A DNA stretch of 30,621 nt from NCBI GenBank assembly GCA_902459845.2, contig CABPSV020000097.1, positions 1-30,621 on the forward strand, read 5' to 3'. Position numbers and translations under genes: made by a program. This DNA is from Hepatocystis sp. ex Piliocolobus tephrosceles (Eukaryota; Apicomplexa; Aconoidasida; Haemosporida; Plasmodiidae). Positions 20,311 through 30,264 of the stretch are shown here, piece after piece; position 1 is the stretch's first letter; each line of letters starts with the position of its first letter. Below the pieces are notes generated by a model that saw only the letters and a program-made list of their open reading frames with translations, was not told the DNA's origin and searched no databases.

Positions 20311-22204
20311 CTAACCTTCGAATTGAGGAACCTTTAAGTTATATTTTTCTTTAATAGAACTAAAAAAGCAAAATAAAAGAAAACAGAACATGTTATTATG
20401 TAATATTTACATAGCATCGTGTTAATAATTGTTGCTCACACGTTCGCTATTATATATATATATATATGTACGTGCGAACATGTGTGTGGAATGTATAAAA
20501 AATAATTACGTTGGCAGAAATCGACCTCCTAGATAGTGTTTTTTTTTATAATTTTTTAAGCCTTCTTTTGGGAGCATCAAAGATATGTTCATTTCCGAAT
20601 CAACATAAAGGCTGTTCGTCACGTCACCTAATTTAAGTAATAAAATAATGAAATAAATGTTGTATGGTCTTAGGAGTGTCTTGTAAAGTATTAACTTATT
20701 TTACTTGTATATGTTATTTTTTGTATGTGTATGTTTTTACCCATATTTATATTGTAGCCCGACGGAACATCAACTGAAACTACTGACTTGTTTGATTTGT
20801 TAATCATCTACCGTAAAAATTGAAATAAAATAAAATAAAATTTTGATTATTTAAATGTTTCTTTTTTTTTTTTTTTTTTTTTTCAATATATTTTAAAACA
20901 AAGATAAAAATATTATAAATTATTTTTTACATAAAGTAAACATAAATAGTACACATATAAAACCATAAAAAATAAAATAAAAAAAAAAAAAAACGAATGC
21001 GTTACTTACACGAATCAACTCATCGAAAGGGTTTCTGGGTTCTCCTTTAAAACTAAAACCGAAAATTGCATCTATTATTAAATCGTATTGGTTTAATTCT
21101 GAGTATAAATTTGTAAAAAAAATAGAAAAAGTGACATACATACATACATACATACATACACATTATATATACATATGCAACATATTTGAAACTTCTCATT
21201 CGTAATAAAATTAGAAAAATAATAAAATCTTTCTTCCGCCCCCCTTTTTTTTTTTAACATTATTTCTTTTCAGTATAATTTTTATATGTAAATCTATTAC
21301 TCACCTTCTTGTGTTATAGATTGTACAACAGGAATTTGATAATGTTCAAGCAGATTCAACAGTTTCTTTAAAAAAAAAAAAAAGAAAGAGTATATGTGTA
21401 AAATAAAATGGAAAAAAAAAAAAAAAAAAAAAAAACATATGAAATGTTAGTGGTATAAAAATTAAATGATGAAAATGTGTCATAATTTAAGTATACTATT
21501 ATTTTTGTTCTAACTGTAAATAGTAATTTATTATTTATTTTAGGGTAAACAATTTTAATGTCATATCCAAATTCTTTTAAATGACGAGCTGATACTAAAC
21601 CATCTCCTCCATTATTGCCAGGACCACAACATATTAAAATTTTTTTAAATTTTGTAATTTTATACTCTTTAAATATTATATTAGAAACAGATAGTCCTGC
21701 TAATTCCATCAGTTGTTCAGTTGTGTATCCAACATCATCACTCATAAGTTCATTATCTATTTTTTGTGCCAACTCTTGGGATAAATACTACAATTTAAGA
21801 AATAACAAACCAAGTATATAGATATATGTGTGCTTTTCTGTATTAACACATGTGTAGATATATATATATATATATATCTACACATGTGTGTGTTTATATA
21901 TAAATGTATATATAATTTTTTTTTTTTTAATATACATTTATATTTTTAATTTTTTTTTTTATCCTCTTATCATTTTATCAATCAATTTATTAATTCGATC
22001 GTTTTTATTTCCTACCGTTACTTCCATCTTATTAATACTCACAATAGCATTACTGTTAAAATTGATTTTTTTTGAAAACGTTCTTCTATTTATACAAGAC
22101 TTAGTACTTAAAATTTTAAAAATATTAATAGCATATAAAAAACATAGAGCATATTTTGGAGGTATAAAGTATTTGCGAGATATTAAAAATAATTGGCTCT
22201 TCAT
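20311..22204 (-). CDS. NAXE: NAD(P)H-hydrate epimerase (YjeF N-terminal domain), seven exons
   Basis: The enzyme epimerises damaged NAD(P)HX so that the ATP-dependent dehydratase can restore NAD(P)H. I rebuilt seven exons in translation order: 22204-22016 (or ending 22022), 21787-21515, 21365-21305, 21098-21010, 20807-20741, 20627-20510 and 20359-20311. All introns are GT-AG (113-228 bp) and phases fit. The product is about 281 aa (human form 288). Family blocks: [10 protein letters not shown] in exon 2 (about residues 118-127), [16 protein letters not shown] in exon 4, SVDVPSGYN in exon 5, YLGGRFLP in exon 6 and [11 protein letters not shown] at the end. The glycine-rich loop and the DAIFG and DVPSG aspartates are intact. 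Exon 1 encodes a hydrophobic then basic leader, suggesting organelle or secretory targeting. Its 3' end is ambiguous between two in-phase donors (gtaacg or gtagga). Confidence 0.93.
21846..21889. repeat. Perfect 44-bp palindrome in intron 1 of the epimerase gene
   Basis: Each arm is ACACATGTGTAGAT followed by alternating TA to the centre between 21867 and 21868. All 22 pairs match; the next pair outward (21845/21890) does not. The arms have a non-(TA) part of 14 bases, so this is more than a simple TA run. Confidence 0.9.
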
Positions 22205-22288
22205 ATTATTTTTTAATTAATTTATTAATTAATAATTTTTTTAATAAACTAAACGATGTGTTTATGGTCTAATCAATTTTTTTAATGA

Positions 22289-22330
<42 letters not shown>

Positions 22331-22963
22331 TTCTTATTATGAATTTTCTAATTTCATAATACACGTGATATATATATATGCATATACATGTGGAAAAAAA
22401 ATGATATACAAATTAAAGAGACTATTTTGTTTTACATTCGTAATAATTTATTGTGTTCGTAGCACATATGACGTCTGCTGTACCAGCTGAGTCACACATA
22501 TTTATACCATGCTTTAATCATATAATTAAGCTTATTTTCTCTCTTTTTTTTTTTTTTTTTTTTCTTTATTTTTTCATTTTCTTTAATAAACAAATATGTT
22601 AATTATGTTAAATAGATTAATATACACAACAATAGAAATATATATACAATTTAAAAAATGAAATAAAATGTGCGTTAAAAAAAAAAAAAAAAAAAAAAAA
22701 ATTAAAGTTGATATAAATTTAAAACATCCAAATCACTAAAAGTATATATAATGTTTAAAGAAAAAAAAAAAAAAAAAAAAAAAATTTTATTATTATTTTT
22801 TTTTTGTTCCATATTAAAAAAAAAAAAAAAAAAAAATACAAATATTAATATTAATATTTATATTCCCAGAACCGTATGTATCTTGTCCTTGTTTCTTTAT
22901 TCTAAACACATAAACTAATTTAAAAAAAAAAAAATTAATTGTACTAATATAGGGTTCCTAAAA
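22205..22963. other. Intergenic region between tandem minus-strand genes, with a GC-richer patch
   Basis: The region lies upstream of the epimerase gene and downstream of Bax inhibitor, both on the minus strand, so it holds the Bax inhibitor 3' UTR and the epimerase promoter. It includes (TA)n at about 22294-22322, several A or T runs (22540-22563, 22677-22700, 22761-22784) and a conspicuous less AT-rich patch at 22453-22500 with possible hairpins, discussed in the findings. No protein gene is visible. Confidence 0.75.
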
Positions 22964-23357
22964 TCATTCCTTTTTTTTTTCTTCTTTCTCGCTTAATATT
23001 CTTAATAAATGTGTAAACAATCCTACTAAATCTAGGTACAAGCAAACTGCGTGCATCTGTAGAAATTAAAAAATAAATAAAATAATAAATATAATATCGA
23101 ACAGGTGCACATATATGTATATATACACGATTTGTTTGTTATAAAACCATTCTTCTATTGTTTTTATTCTATATTCTTTAATTCTTTAATTTTTTTATTT
23201 GTAAATTGTATTTTTTTCTTTTTAAATTCTTACTATGTAATCTTTATTTCCTCTACGAAAATCAAGCAACGTGATTTGGGTATCGAACAGCACAAAACTA
23301 AAAAGTGAAATAAAAAAAGACGGCATATATTATTAGGAGAGTACAACTTATTATGAA

Positions 23358-23411
<54 letters not shown>

Positions 23412-23645
23412 TAATTGCAAAAACCAGTAACAGCCTTTCTAGCATTATAATATAAAGTGTATTTTATTTTATTTTATTTTTTTTATTTTATTTATAAAAA
23501 AATTATACCCCATATACATAAAGAATCCAACATATAACAAGACTGTGTCAAGGTATGTTGATCTTATGAAGAAATTCATAAAAGAGAGTAAAGCTACATA
23601 AAAACAAACAGAAGATAGTACAGTCCCAAGAAAAAGCGAAATTCT

Positions 23646-23678
<33 letters not shown>

Positions 23679-24298
23679 AAAATTATATAAAACAACGAAT
23701 AAAAATGTGCGTTTTGTAAGAAAACAGATAAAAATACATGCCATATAAGAAAACAGACAAAAGAAACGTTATATTATTTAAGCATATATGCAAGTTCATG
23801 TAAGTTAAATTTATTAATTTGTTATTTATTTATTTTTTTTTTTTTTAACCTTCCTCTTGAAAATATAGCCGAACAAGAAAGACAGCAAAATATTGATAAG
23901 CTTCCCAAAAATGCTATAGGTAGGATAGATGGATTTAAATAATTAACATAAGCAATATAGTCACTTATTAAAAATCCAAGAGATGATGATATACCAGTAA
24001 AATAAATTAATCTTTTATTTGATGAAAGTAGTAAATTATTTGAGTAACGAGAATAACTACATGAAGAAGCCAAAGCAAATGTACATATTAAACTTATGAT
24101 TGAAGCTAAAAATCTTGGAAATTTAAAATAATGCATATCAATATAGCAACTCAACCCTGTAATAATTGTACCAAATGCCAAAAGGCCGTATATCCTGATT
24201 AAGTGGTTCTTCTCCTCAGTTGTCAATGGTGTAAAGTTAAAAATATTTGACAACTTTATATCTTTTTGACGATTTCTCATATGTTGAATAAAATCCAT
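22964..24298 (-). CDS. Bax inhibitor 1 family membrane protein (TMBIM6-like), four exons
   Basis: BI-1 proteins are seven-helix membrane proteins of the ER that leak calcium and restrain stress-induced death. I rebuilt four exons in translation order: 24298-23850, 23643-23509, 23297-23234 and 23056-22964, with GT-AG introns of 206, 211 and 177 bp and consistent phases. The product is 246 aa (human BI-1 is 237). The N-terminus (QHMRNRQKDIKLSNIFNFTP) and LTTEEKNHLIRIYGLLAFG fit the family start. Exon 3 gives FVLFDTQITLLDFRRGNKDY and exon 4 MHAVCLYLDLVGLFTHLLRI, matching the BI-1 signature around FDTQ and the last helix. The two conserved pore aspartates would be Asp200 and Asp225. The C-terminus ends EKEEKKKE, the charged tail typical of BI-1. 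It reads in the same direction as the epimerase but is a separate gene. Confidence 0.94.
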
Positions 24299-24566
24299 TG
24301 TTTAAACGAGTATTAAAAAAAATATATTAAATGGGTTGATAAACAAGTTTTAAAATATATATATTTAAATGTATATATTTTTTATAATGGACAGGGAGAG
24401 AATGAGTGTGGTGGAACGACAAAGGACTCTCTTATATATATATATTATTTTTGATTTATTATGTCAATTTTAAAGTAATAAACTTGTGTTATATTTTTGA
24501 GTTTTCTATTAATTGCTTTTACTCCCTAAATTAAATATTTAAATTAAATATTTTTGTTATGTTTAA

Positions 24567-24598
<32 letters not shown>

Positions 24599-24725
24599 GA
24601 ATAAATTTTAATATATCTATAATTTAAAAAAAAAAAAACGAGATTGATTTTGCTTTTATTTAAATTAATTTTTTTTTTTTTTTTATTGTTTTTAAAAATA
24701 AAAATATTAATTTTTTTTTTTTTAA

Positions 24726-24757
<32 letters not shown>

Positions 24758-25159
24758 TTGTGCACGCAGGTTAAAAAAAAAAAAAAAAAAAAAAATGTTT
24801 TAAAAATATATATAACAAAAGTTTATTAATAACATTGCATTTATTTTTATCCTATGTTGCGTAAAAGAAAATGTATATATATATATATATATATATATAT
24901 GCATATATACATATAATTATATATACGTATATAATTATATGCTTTATAAATTTTGCGTAAACTTTTATGTATATGTGATTTGCAAATTTTTCTTAACTAA
25001 TAAACGAAGATGAAAAGTGTTAAAAAAAAACCTTAAAGGACTTACTAAACAAAAAAAGAGTATACTTTTATTCTTTAAATGAATAATGTATATGTATATA
25101 TCATTTTGACCTGTTCTCATTTATTTACAAATAAACGCCGTACATGTGTATACATATGT

Positions 25160-25207
<48 letters not shown>

Positions 25208-26318
25208 TCCTCTATATTAACATTTGACTGTTAACTTCCTTTTAATGCCTCTTGTTCCCTACTGCTTAAATATATTGTACATAACACATTATATGCATAT
25301 ATTTAATTATGTGGCTTAGTAAAATCTTGTCTGTTTTGTATAGTTTTTTATGATTAATTTTATTTTATTTTATTTTATTTTTTTTTTGCAATTTAAGTGT
25401 GTTACATGTGTATCTTTTGTGTCGTTATAGTATTTTATTTATAAGATAAAATTACTCATTTTTTTTTGTTTTTATTTTGTCTCGTTTTGTGTCACACAGC
25501 CTATTACAATTTATTAAAATCAAACCTCTCTTTTTCTTCCTTTTTTTTTTTTTTTTTACTTTTATATATGTTTTCCACGAACCATGATAAATAATATATA
25601 TATATCAGTATACCATTTTTAATGTTGATATTTTCTTTGATAAAAATTTTGTTTTTTTTTAAAAACTATGTTTTATATGTTTTTGATACACTGTGCTGAA
25701 TAGTCTATTCTTATATGACACTTTATTATAATTAAATATTTTTACGTGACTTTTCTTCATGTTATTTTTTTCATTTTTTTGTTTAAAATTACGCTATTTT
25801 TATTTTAATGAGTGTAAACTTTTCTTTCCTCTACACATACTTATTATATTTTTATGAAATGACAATAAAAAAGAAAAAAAAAACAAGAGCAATGAAAAAA
25901 TATACAAATAAAATCGGGTTGTAGGTTAATATAAAACTGGGACATATATTAAAGTAAAATATTGTTGTAATTTAATATAAAATTTATTTAAAAATTAATA
26001 TAATAGTGGGTTAGATATATTATCATAATATTCATTTAAAAATTAACACAAATCTGGACTAAAAATTATATAAAATTTAGTTAAAAAAAAAAAAAACATA
26101 CTTTTTCACTTAGTACAAGCAATTATAATAATTTGAAATATAACAAAAAAAAAAAAAAAAAAAAAAAAATGAAAAAGCAAAATGAAAAAGAAAAAGAATT
26201 AATTATAAATAAGGGGCTATTAGCATTTATTTGATATTAATAATAGAATAGACAATTAAATGGAAAAAAAAAAAAAAAATGTATATTGCATATATATATA
26301 AACATTTTAGTAGAGTTG
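24299..26318. other. Intergenic region between tandem minus-strand genes
   Basis: This 2.0-kb region holds the promoter of Bax inhibitor and the 3' UTR of the four-pass membrane protein. It contains (TA)n tracts at about 24569-24589 and 24872-24900, A runs around 24735-24757 and 24773-24795, and a 44-base T run at 25161-25204. At 25920-26075 a degenerate repeat of the type ttaatataaaa...ctgggac / ttaacacaaatctggac occurs. No ORF with coding character was found. Confidence 0.75.
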
Positions 26319-26888
26319 TTAATATTGCATAGTTCCGTATGGATAATAATGTGGGCCATGTATAATTTTTTCTATATCCTGAGCTCGTTGAAAAGAAAAA
26401 ATGTTTCCACCAGCTTGTAAAATTCTATAAAAGCTCCATACTAATTGTATAATAAAATAGGCTGCTAAAAACATAAATATATGTAATGTTATTTCTAATA
26501 TGCCATAATATAGATTATAATTATACATGATTTTTCTATGCCAATTGAAATTATCAAAATACCATTGTACACTATGAGCAGTAAAAGTATTATAAAGACA
26601 AATTAAACATTCAACTGCCTCTACTAAATAATTTATTACAACAATATTATATGCTATATATGCTGTAAATGCATTTTTATGTACTACTGACAAAAATATT
26701 AATATAGAACATAAACAATTAAGTATAGCCATTACTATAAATAACGTTACATTATAATTTGACATATGTGTTACCATAAGAATTGACATTAATACTAATA
26801 ATATTGCATATATTATATTAGCAGTCCCAATAGAAAAACACAAAAACCTTCTCATATTCCACCTTTTTATTTCTTGTGGTCTAAACAT
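26319..26888 (-). CDS. Four-pass membrane protein, unknown function
   Basis: Single-exon protein of 189 aa with no low-complexity insert, unusual among its neighbours and a sign of compact, constrained structure. Four hydrophobic segments are visible at about residues 16-40, 46-70, 74-100 and 126-156. A loop between the third and fourth contains aromatic residues (WYFDNFNWHRKIMYNYNLYYG). The N-terminus is short and basic (MFRPQEIKRWNMRR), so it is probably cytosolic, and an even number of segments would put the C-terminus there as well. The tail is distinctive, with QRAQDIEKIIHGPHYYPYG. The layout resembles tetraspan or MARVEL-type proteins, but I see no defining motif and do not name a family. 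It has the look of a conserved Plasmodium membrane protein. The start is supported by a clean frame and an AT-rich leader. Confidence 0.8.
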   Translation of the reverse strand: MFRPQEIKRWNMRRFLCFSIGTANIIYAILLVLMSILMVTHMSNYNVTLFIVMAILNCLCSILIFLSVVHKNAFTAYIAYNIVVINYLVEAVECLICLYNTFTAHSVQWYFDNFNWHRKIMYNYNLYYGILEITLHIFMFLAAYFIIQLVWSFYRILQAGGNIFSFQRAQDIEKIIHGPHYYPYGTMQY

Positions 26889-27124
26889 TTTGTTCTAATC
26901 ATATTTCATACTACTTGTATATGTATATACCTTGGGGAAATTGTTTAGTTATATATATATATATGCTTGTAAGTACTTATGACGATATGTTTACTTGACG
27001 TTTTTAATAAGCAAAATAACAGTAACAGAATGAATGGTAGGAATAGAAAACTAGTGAATAAAGTGATTAAAGTTGTGTGTGTATATATATTATATGTAAG
27101 TATATAATATAAATATGTTCGGGT

Positions 27125-27157
<33 letters not shown>

Positions 27158-27545
27158 AACTATTAAAATATTTTCATACAAAATTTACACTTTTAACTGC
27201 ATCATTATCTATATAATATATTACAATGAAGCTATAAATTCTCTGTTTTCAATTTTTTTTTTTTTTTTTTTTTATTCTCTTTTTTTCTCATTACACCTTC
27301 TTTTACATGTAACAGCACAAAGTTTATACTGTTTTTTCTTTTTTTTATTAATAGAATAAATTCGATTGATTTTTCTTTTTTTTTTTTTTGTAACAGAAGA
27401 ATTATACTATTTGAAATAATGAAAAGTTCAAACAATATATATAAAAACGCACTGATAGAGGTATTTTTTTTTTTTATATTTTGTTTATTTTATTTTATTT
27501 TTTTATAATAATCTGACCAATATTTTAAATTTGTTTTAATTTAAA

Positions 27546-27589
<44 letters not shown>

Positions 27590-28029
27590 ATATATACGTT
27601 TTTTTTTTTTTTTTTTTCTTTATATTTTAACATGTTATTTGGAAAATTATTCATATTACTAAAAAAAGAAAAGAAAAATGTGCTTTCAAGTGCAATACTA
27701 TGTTGTGTTTTACTTTACAACTACAGTCTAACCATCTATATGTGTCTTATAAAATGTAAATTATGTAAATATCTATATTTTAACGAACGTCTTTATTTGG
27801 ACATTTGTTTGTGCATTTTGGTTTGTGCATTTGTTTGGGCATTTATTTTGGCATTCGTTTTAGTATTTATTGGGATGGTCATTTATACACTCACCTGCGT
27901 ATTCACCTACATATTTAATGGTGTACCTAATTCCTTTCATTTCTAGTTATATAAATAATAACTAGACAAACAAGTAGGCATGCAGTTTTAGGTCATGAAA
28001 TATTTATACTAATCAGTAATAAAATTTAT

Positions 28030-28060
<31 letters not shown>

Positions 28061-28222
28061 ATTTTAACTGTTACATTTTAATTAAATAACACTTCGAAGA
28101 TATTTTTAATACAATTTTTGTTATTGGTTTTATTAATAAATAAATATAATTATGGATTGCATACCCCCGTTAACACGAGTTTACGTAAGGGTGTCTTAGG
28201 AACTTAAGCATATCTATTCAAG

Positions 28223-28253
<31 letters not shown>

Positions 28254-28307
28254 ACATTAAATATTTATGTATATATATATATGAATAACACCGAAATTTT
28301 TATTTTT

Positions 28308-28338
<31 letters not shown>

Positions 28339-28493
28339 CGGTGCATGTACATATAACTGTACATTTTTTTACTCCCTTTTTCAAACATAAGTAACATACA
28401 GTTATATGTAGTTATATTTAAAAAAAAAAAATAAAATAAAAAAAAAATAAACCACCCGCCCTATACCAGAAAATGTTATGATTATATATGTCC

Positions 28494-28537
<44 letters not shown>

Positions 28538-29103
28538 CATATTTATATATGTGTACTTTTTTATTGAAGCATTAAAAATACCAATTCGTTTCACTTTTTT
28601 TTTTTTTCTTGTTTAATATATAAAATACAATAATGTAATAATACAATAATGTAATAATACAATAATGCAATAATGCAGTTTTTATATATTACATAAAAAA
28701 ATAAGATCCTAAAAATTTAATAAAAAAAAAAAAAACCCAAAATGCATATAAAGCTAACCAACACAAAAAAAAAAAATAAAAATAAAAAAATAAAAAAATA
28801 AATAGTATACATGATGTTAGTCTATCCTTATAAAAGTTTGCGTTTTGAAGTTAAAGTTAAAATAAAACAATAAATTTATTACATTTGAATAAATTAATCA
28901 GTTACATTTTTACAAGAAAAATATACATATATATGTAGGTTGCACATGCTACATATATTTAAATGTATTATAATTGTGATTGTTATAATGTACAATAGGT
29001 TTTAATTTACTATAATTTGTAATAATAAGTTTATTAACATAAATAAGATTGTTACTATAATTTTGTAGTAACAATTTTAATGAAATAAATATTGTAATAC
29101 AAA
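26889..29103. other. Intergenic region between divergent genes, with a possible RNA island
   Basis: This 2.2-kb region lies between the start of the four-pass membrane protein and the start of biotin ligase. It includes A/T runs, (TA)n tracts at about 27552-27585 and 28498-28532, a hydrophobic ORF at 27584-27946 that I do not accept as a gene, a GC-richer patch at 28153-28212, a 14-bp inverted repeat at 28348-28410 and an (aataatgta)-type array at about 28629-28677. The GC-richer parts are described in the findings. Confidence 0.7.
28348..28410. repeat. 14-bp inverted repeat with 35-base spacer
   Basis: TACATATAACTGTA at 28348-28361 is the exact reverse complement of TACAGTTATATGTA at 28397-28410. 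The spacer contains a T run and ctccc. It could form a stem-loop in RNA of either strand. Confidence 0.85.
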
Positions 29104-30072
29104 ATGGGAAAGGAAAAAGTAATATATGAAGTGTGTTATCCTACATATTGTACCTACAGATATCATTTTCATGGATTGGATTCCACTCAATTATTTTGTA
29201 AAAGAAATAAAAAAGAATTTATTGAAAGTAAAAAACTTAAAGATGAAACTAGTATAATTGCGGTTAGTTGTAATTATCAAACTAATGGAATAGGCACTAG
29301 AGATACTAAAAGTGGTGTTAATAAAATATGGGTATCTGAAATAGGAAATTTATTTATATCTTTTGTTTTTTTATGGAAAAAAAGTTTGTATCAAAAAGTA
29401 GGTTGTTTATCACAAGCAGCTACAGTTGCAATTAGTAAAACTTTAGAAAAATATAATTTAAAATGTCAAATAAAATGGATAAACGATGTTTACATAAATA
29501 ATAAAAAAATTTCTGGATGTATTGTTAATGTATGTGATGTAAATTATGACAATGATGACGATCATGATACAACATTATATACACGTAATACATTAAAATT
29601 TATTAATAATGATTATGTGTATATTATTACTGGAATTGGAATAAATATAGCTTTAGATAATGATCAAACAATATTAAATAATGATTTTACTTCAATGAAA
29701 AGAGAAATACAAAAAAAACAAGATAATGACAATGATGTTAGTGATGATAATAATAGTGAAAGTAGTAATAATAATAATAACAATAGAGTTACTCCTTCTG
29801 TAGAAAGAGTTACAGAAACTTTAATAGAACAATTTTATATAGTTATCTGCACATTAATTAAAGAAGGATTCACTTCATTTCTAGATTATATAACAATACG
29901 TCTTTTGTATAAAGATAAACAAGTTTTAATTGATCAAGATAATAATAAAATAATTGGTTATATAAAAGGAATTTCAGATGACGGTTCTATTATTTTGGTA
30001 AATGATCACAATCAAACTATTCATGTAAACACTGGACGTTTATTTCTTTATCAAGAAAATTGTGATTTATAA
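29104..30072 (+). CDS. Biotin-protein ligase (holocarboxylase synthetase), putative
   Basis: Single-exon protein of 322 aa. The family makes biotinyl-AMP from biotin and ATP and transfers biotin to a lysine of a carboxylase carrier; in Plasmodium the main expected acceptor is apicoplast acetyl-CoA carboxylase. Family blocks in order: HGLDSTQ (about residues 23-29, substrate site), QTNGIGTRDT (59-68, biotin/AMP loop), WVSEIGNLFIS (76-86), KWINDVYINNKKISG (124-138, with the catalytic-region lysine) and GIGINI (177-182). An acidic Asn-rich insert fills about 184-232, and a small beta-barrel C-terminal domain ends at GRLFL. There is no clear targeting peptide at this start, so it may be cytosolic. 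No DNA-binding domain is present, as in monofunctional ligases. The loop lacks the classical GRGRRG arginines (see findings). Plasmodium has more than one ligase paralogue; which one this is cannot be told here. Confidence 0.92.
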   Translation: MGKEKVIYEVCYPTYCTYRYHFHGLDSTQLFCKRNKKEFIESKKLKDETSIIAVSCNYQTNGIGTRDTKSGVNKIWVSEIGNLFISFVFLWKKSLYQKVGCLSQAATVAISKTLEKYNLKCQIKWINDVYINNKKISGCIVNVCDVNYDNDDDHDTTLYTRNTLKFINNDYVYIITGIGINIALDNDQTILNNDFTSMKREIQKKQDNDNDVSDDNNSESSNNNNNNRVTPSVERVTETLIEQFYIVICTLIKEGFTSFLDYITIRLLYKDKQVLIDQDNNKIIGYIKGISDDGSIILVNDHNQTIHVNTGRLFLYQENCDL

Positions 30073-30264
30073 AAGTACGCATGTATATGACAAAAAAAGA
30101 AAAAAGGAACACAGATATCCGTACATACATAAACAGGCGTAATAAAACTAAAGCATAAATGAAAAAAAAAGGGTGTTATATATGTGTATGTATTTGACTA
30201 TTCCCATCTTTAAGAATAAATTTAATTTTTAAGTTACAGTTGAGTTACATTTTAATGCAATGAA
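30073..30264. other. Downstream flank of the biotin ligase gene
   Basis: A short AT-rich 3' flank with an A run at 30161-30169 and no ORF. It joins directly to a long tandem array that reaches the end of the window. Confidence 0.8.

Noticed and set aside
21959..22204. Separate small protein of 81 aa
   Set aside because: It is exon 1 of the epimerase read through its donor into intron 1; a phase-0 donor and the next exon's phase fit.
22450..22502. tRNA gene on the minus strand (CTCAGCTGGTACAGC resembles a D arm)
   Set aside because: Too short (about 45-50 bases), no anticodon arm in the right place and no TTCRA T-loop; the 7-base loop is CTACGAA.
27584..27946. Hydrophobic plus-strand ORF of 120 codons in the divergent region before biotin ligase
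   Set aside because: It starts in a T run, has no family signal, and its last third is a degenerate gcatttgtttgg-type DNA repeat that gives hydrophobic residues by composition. It is possible but not supported as a gene.
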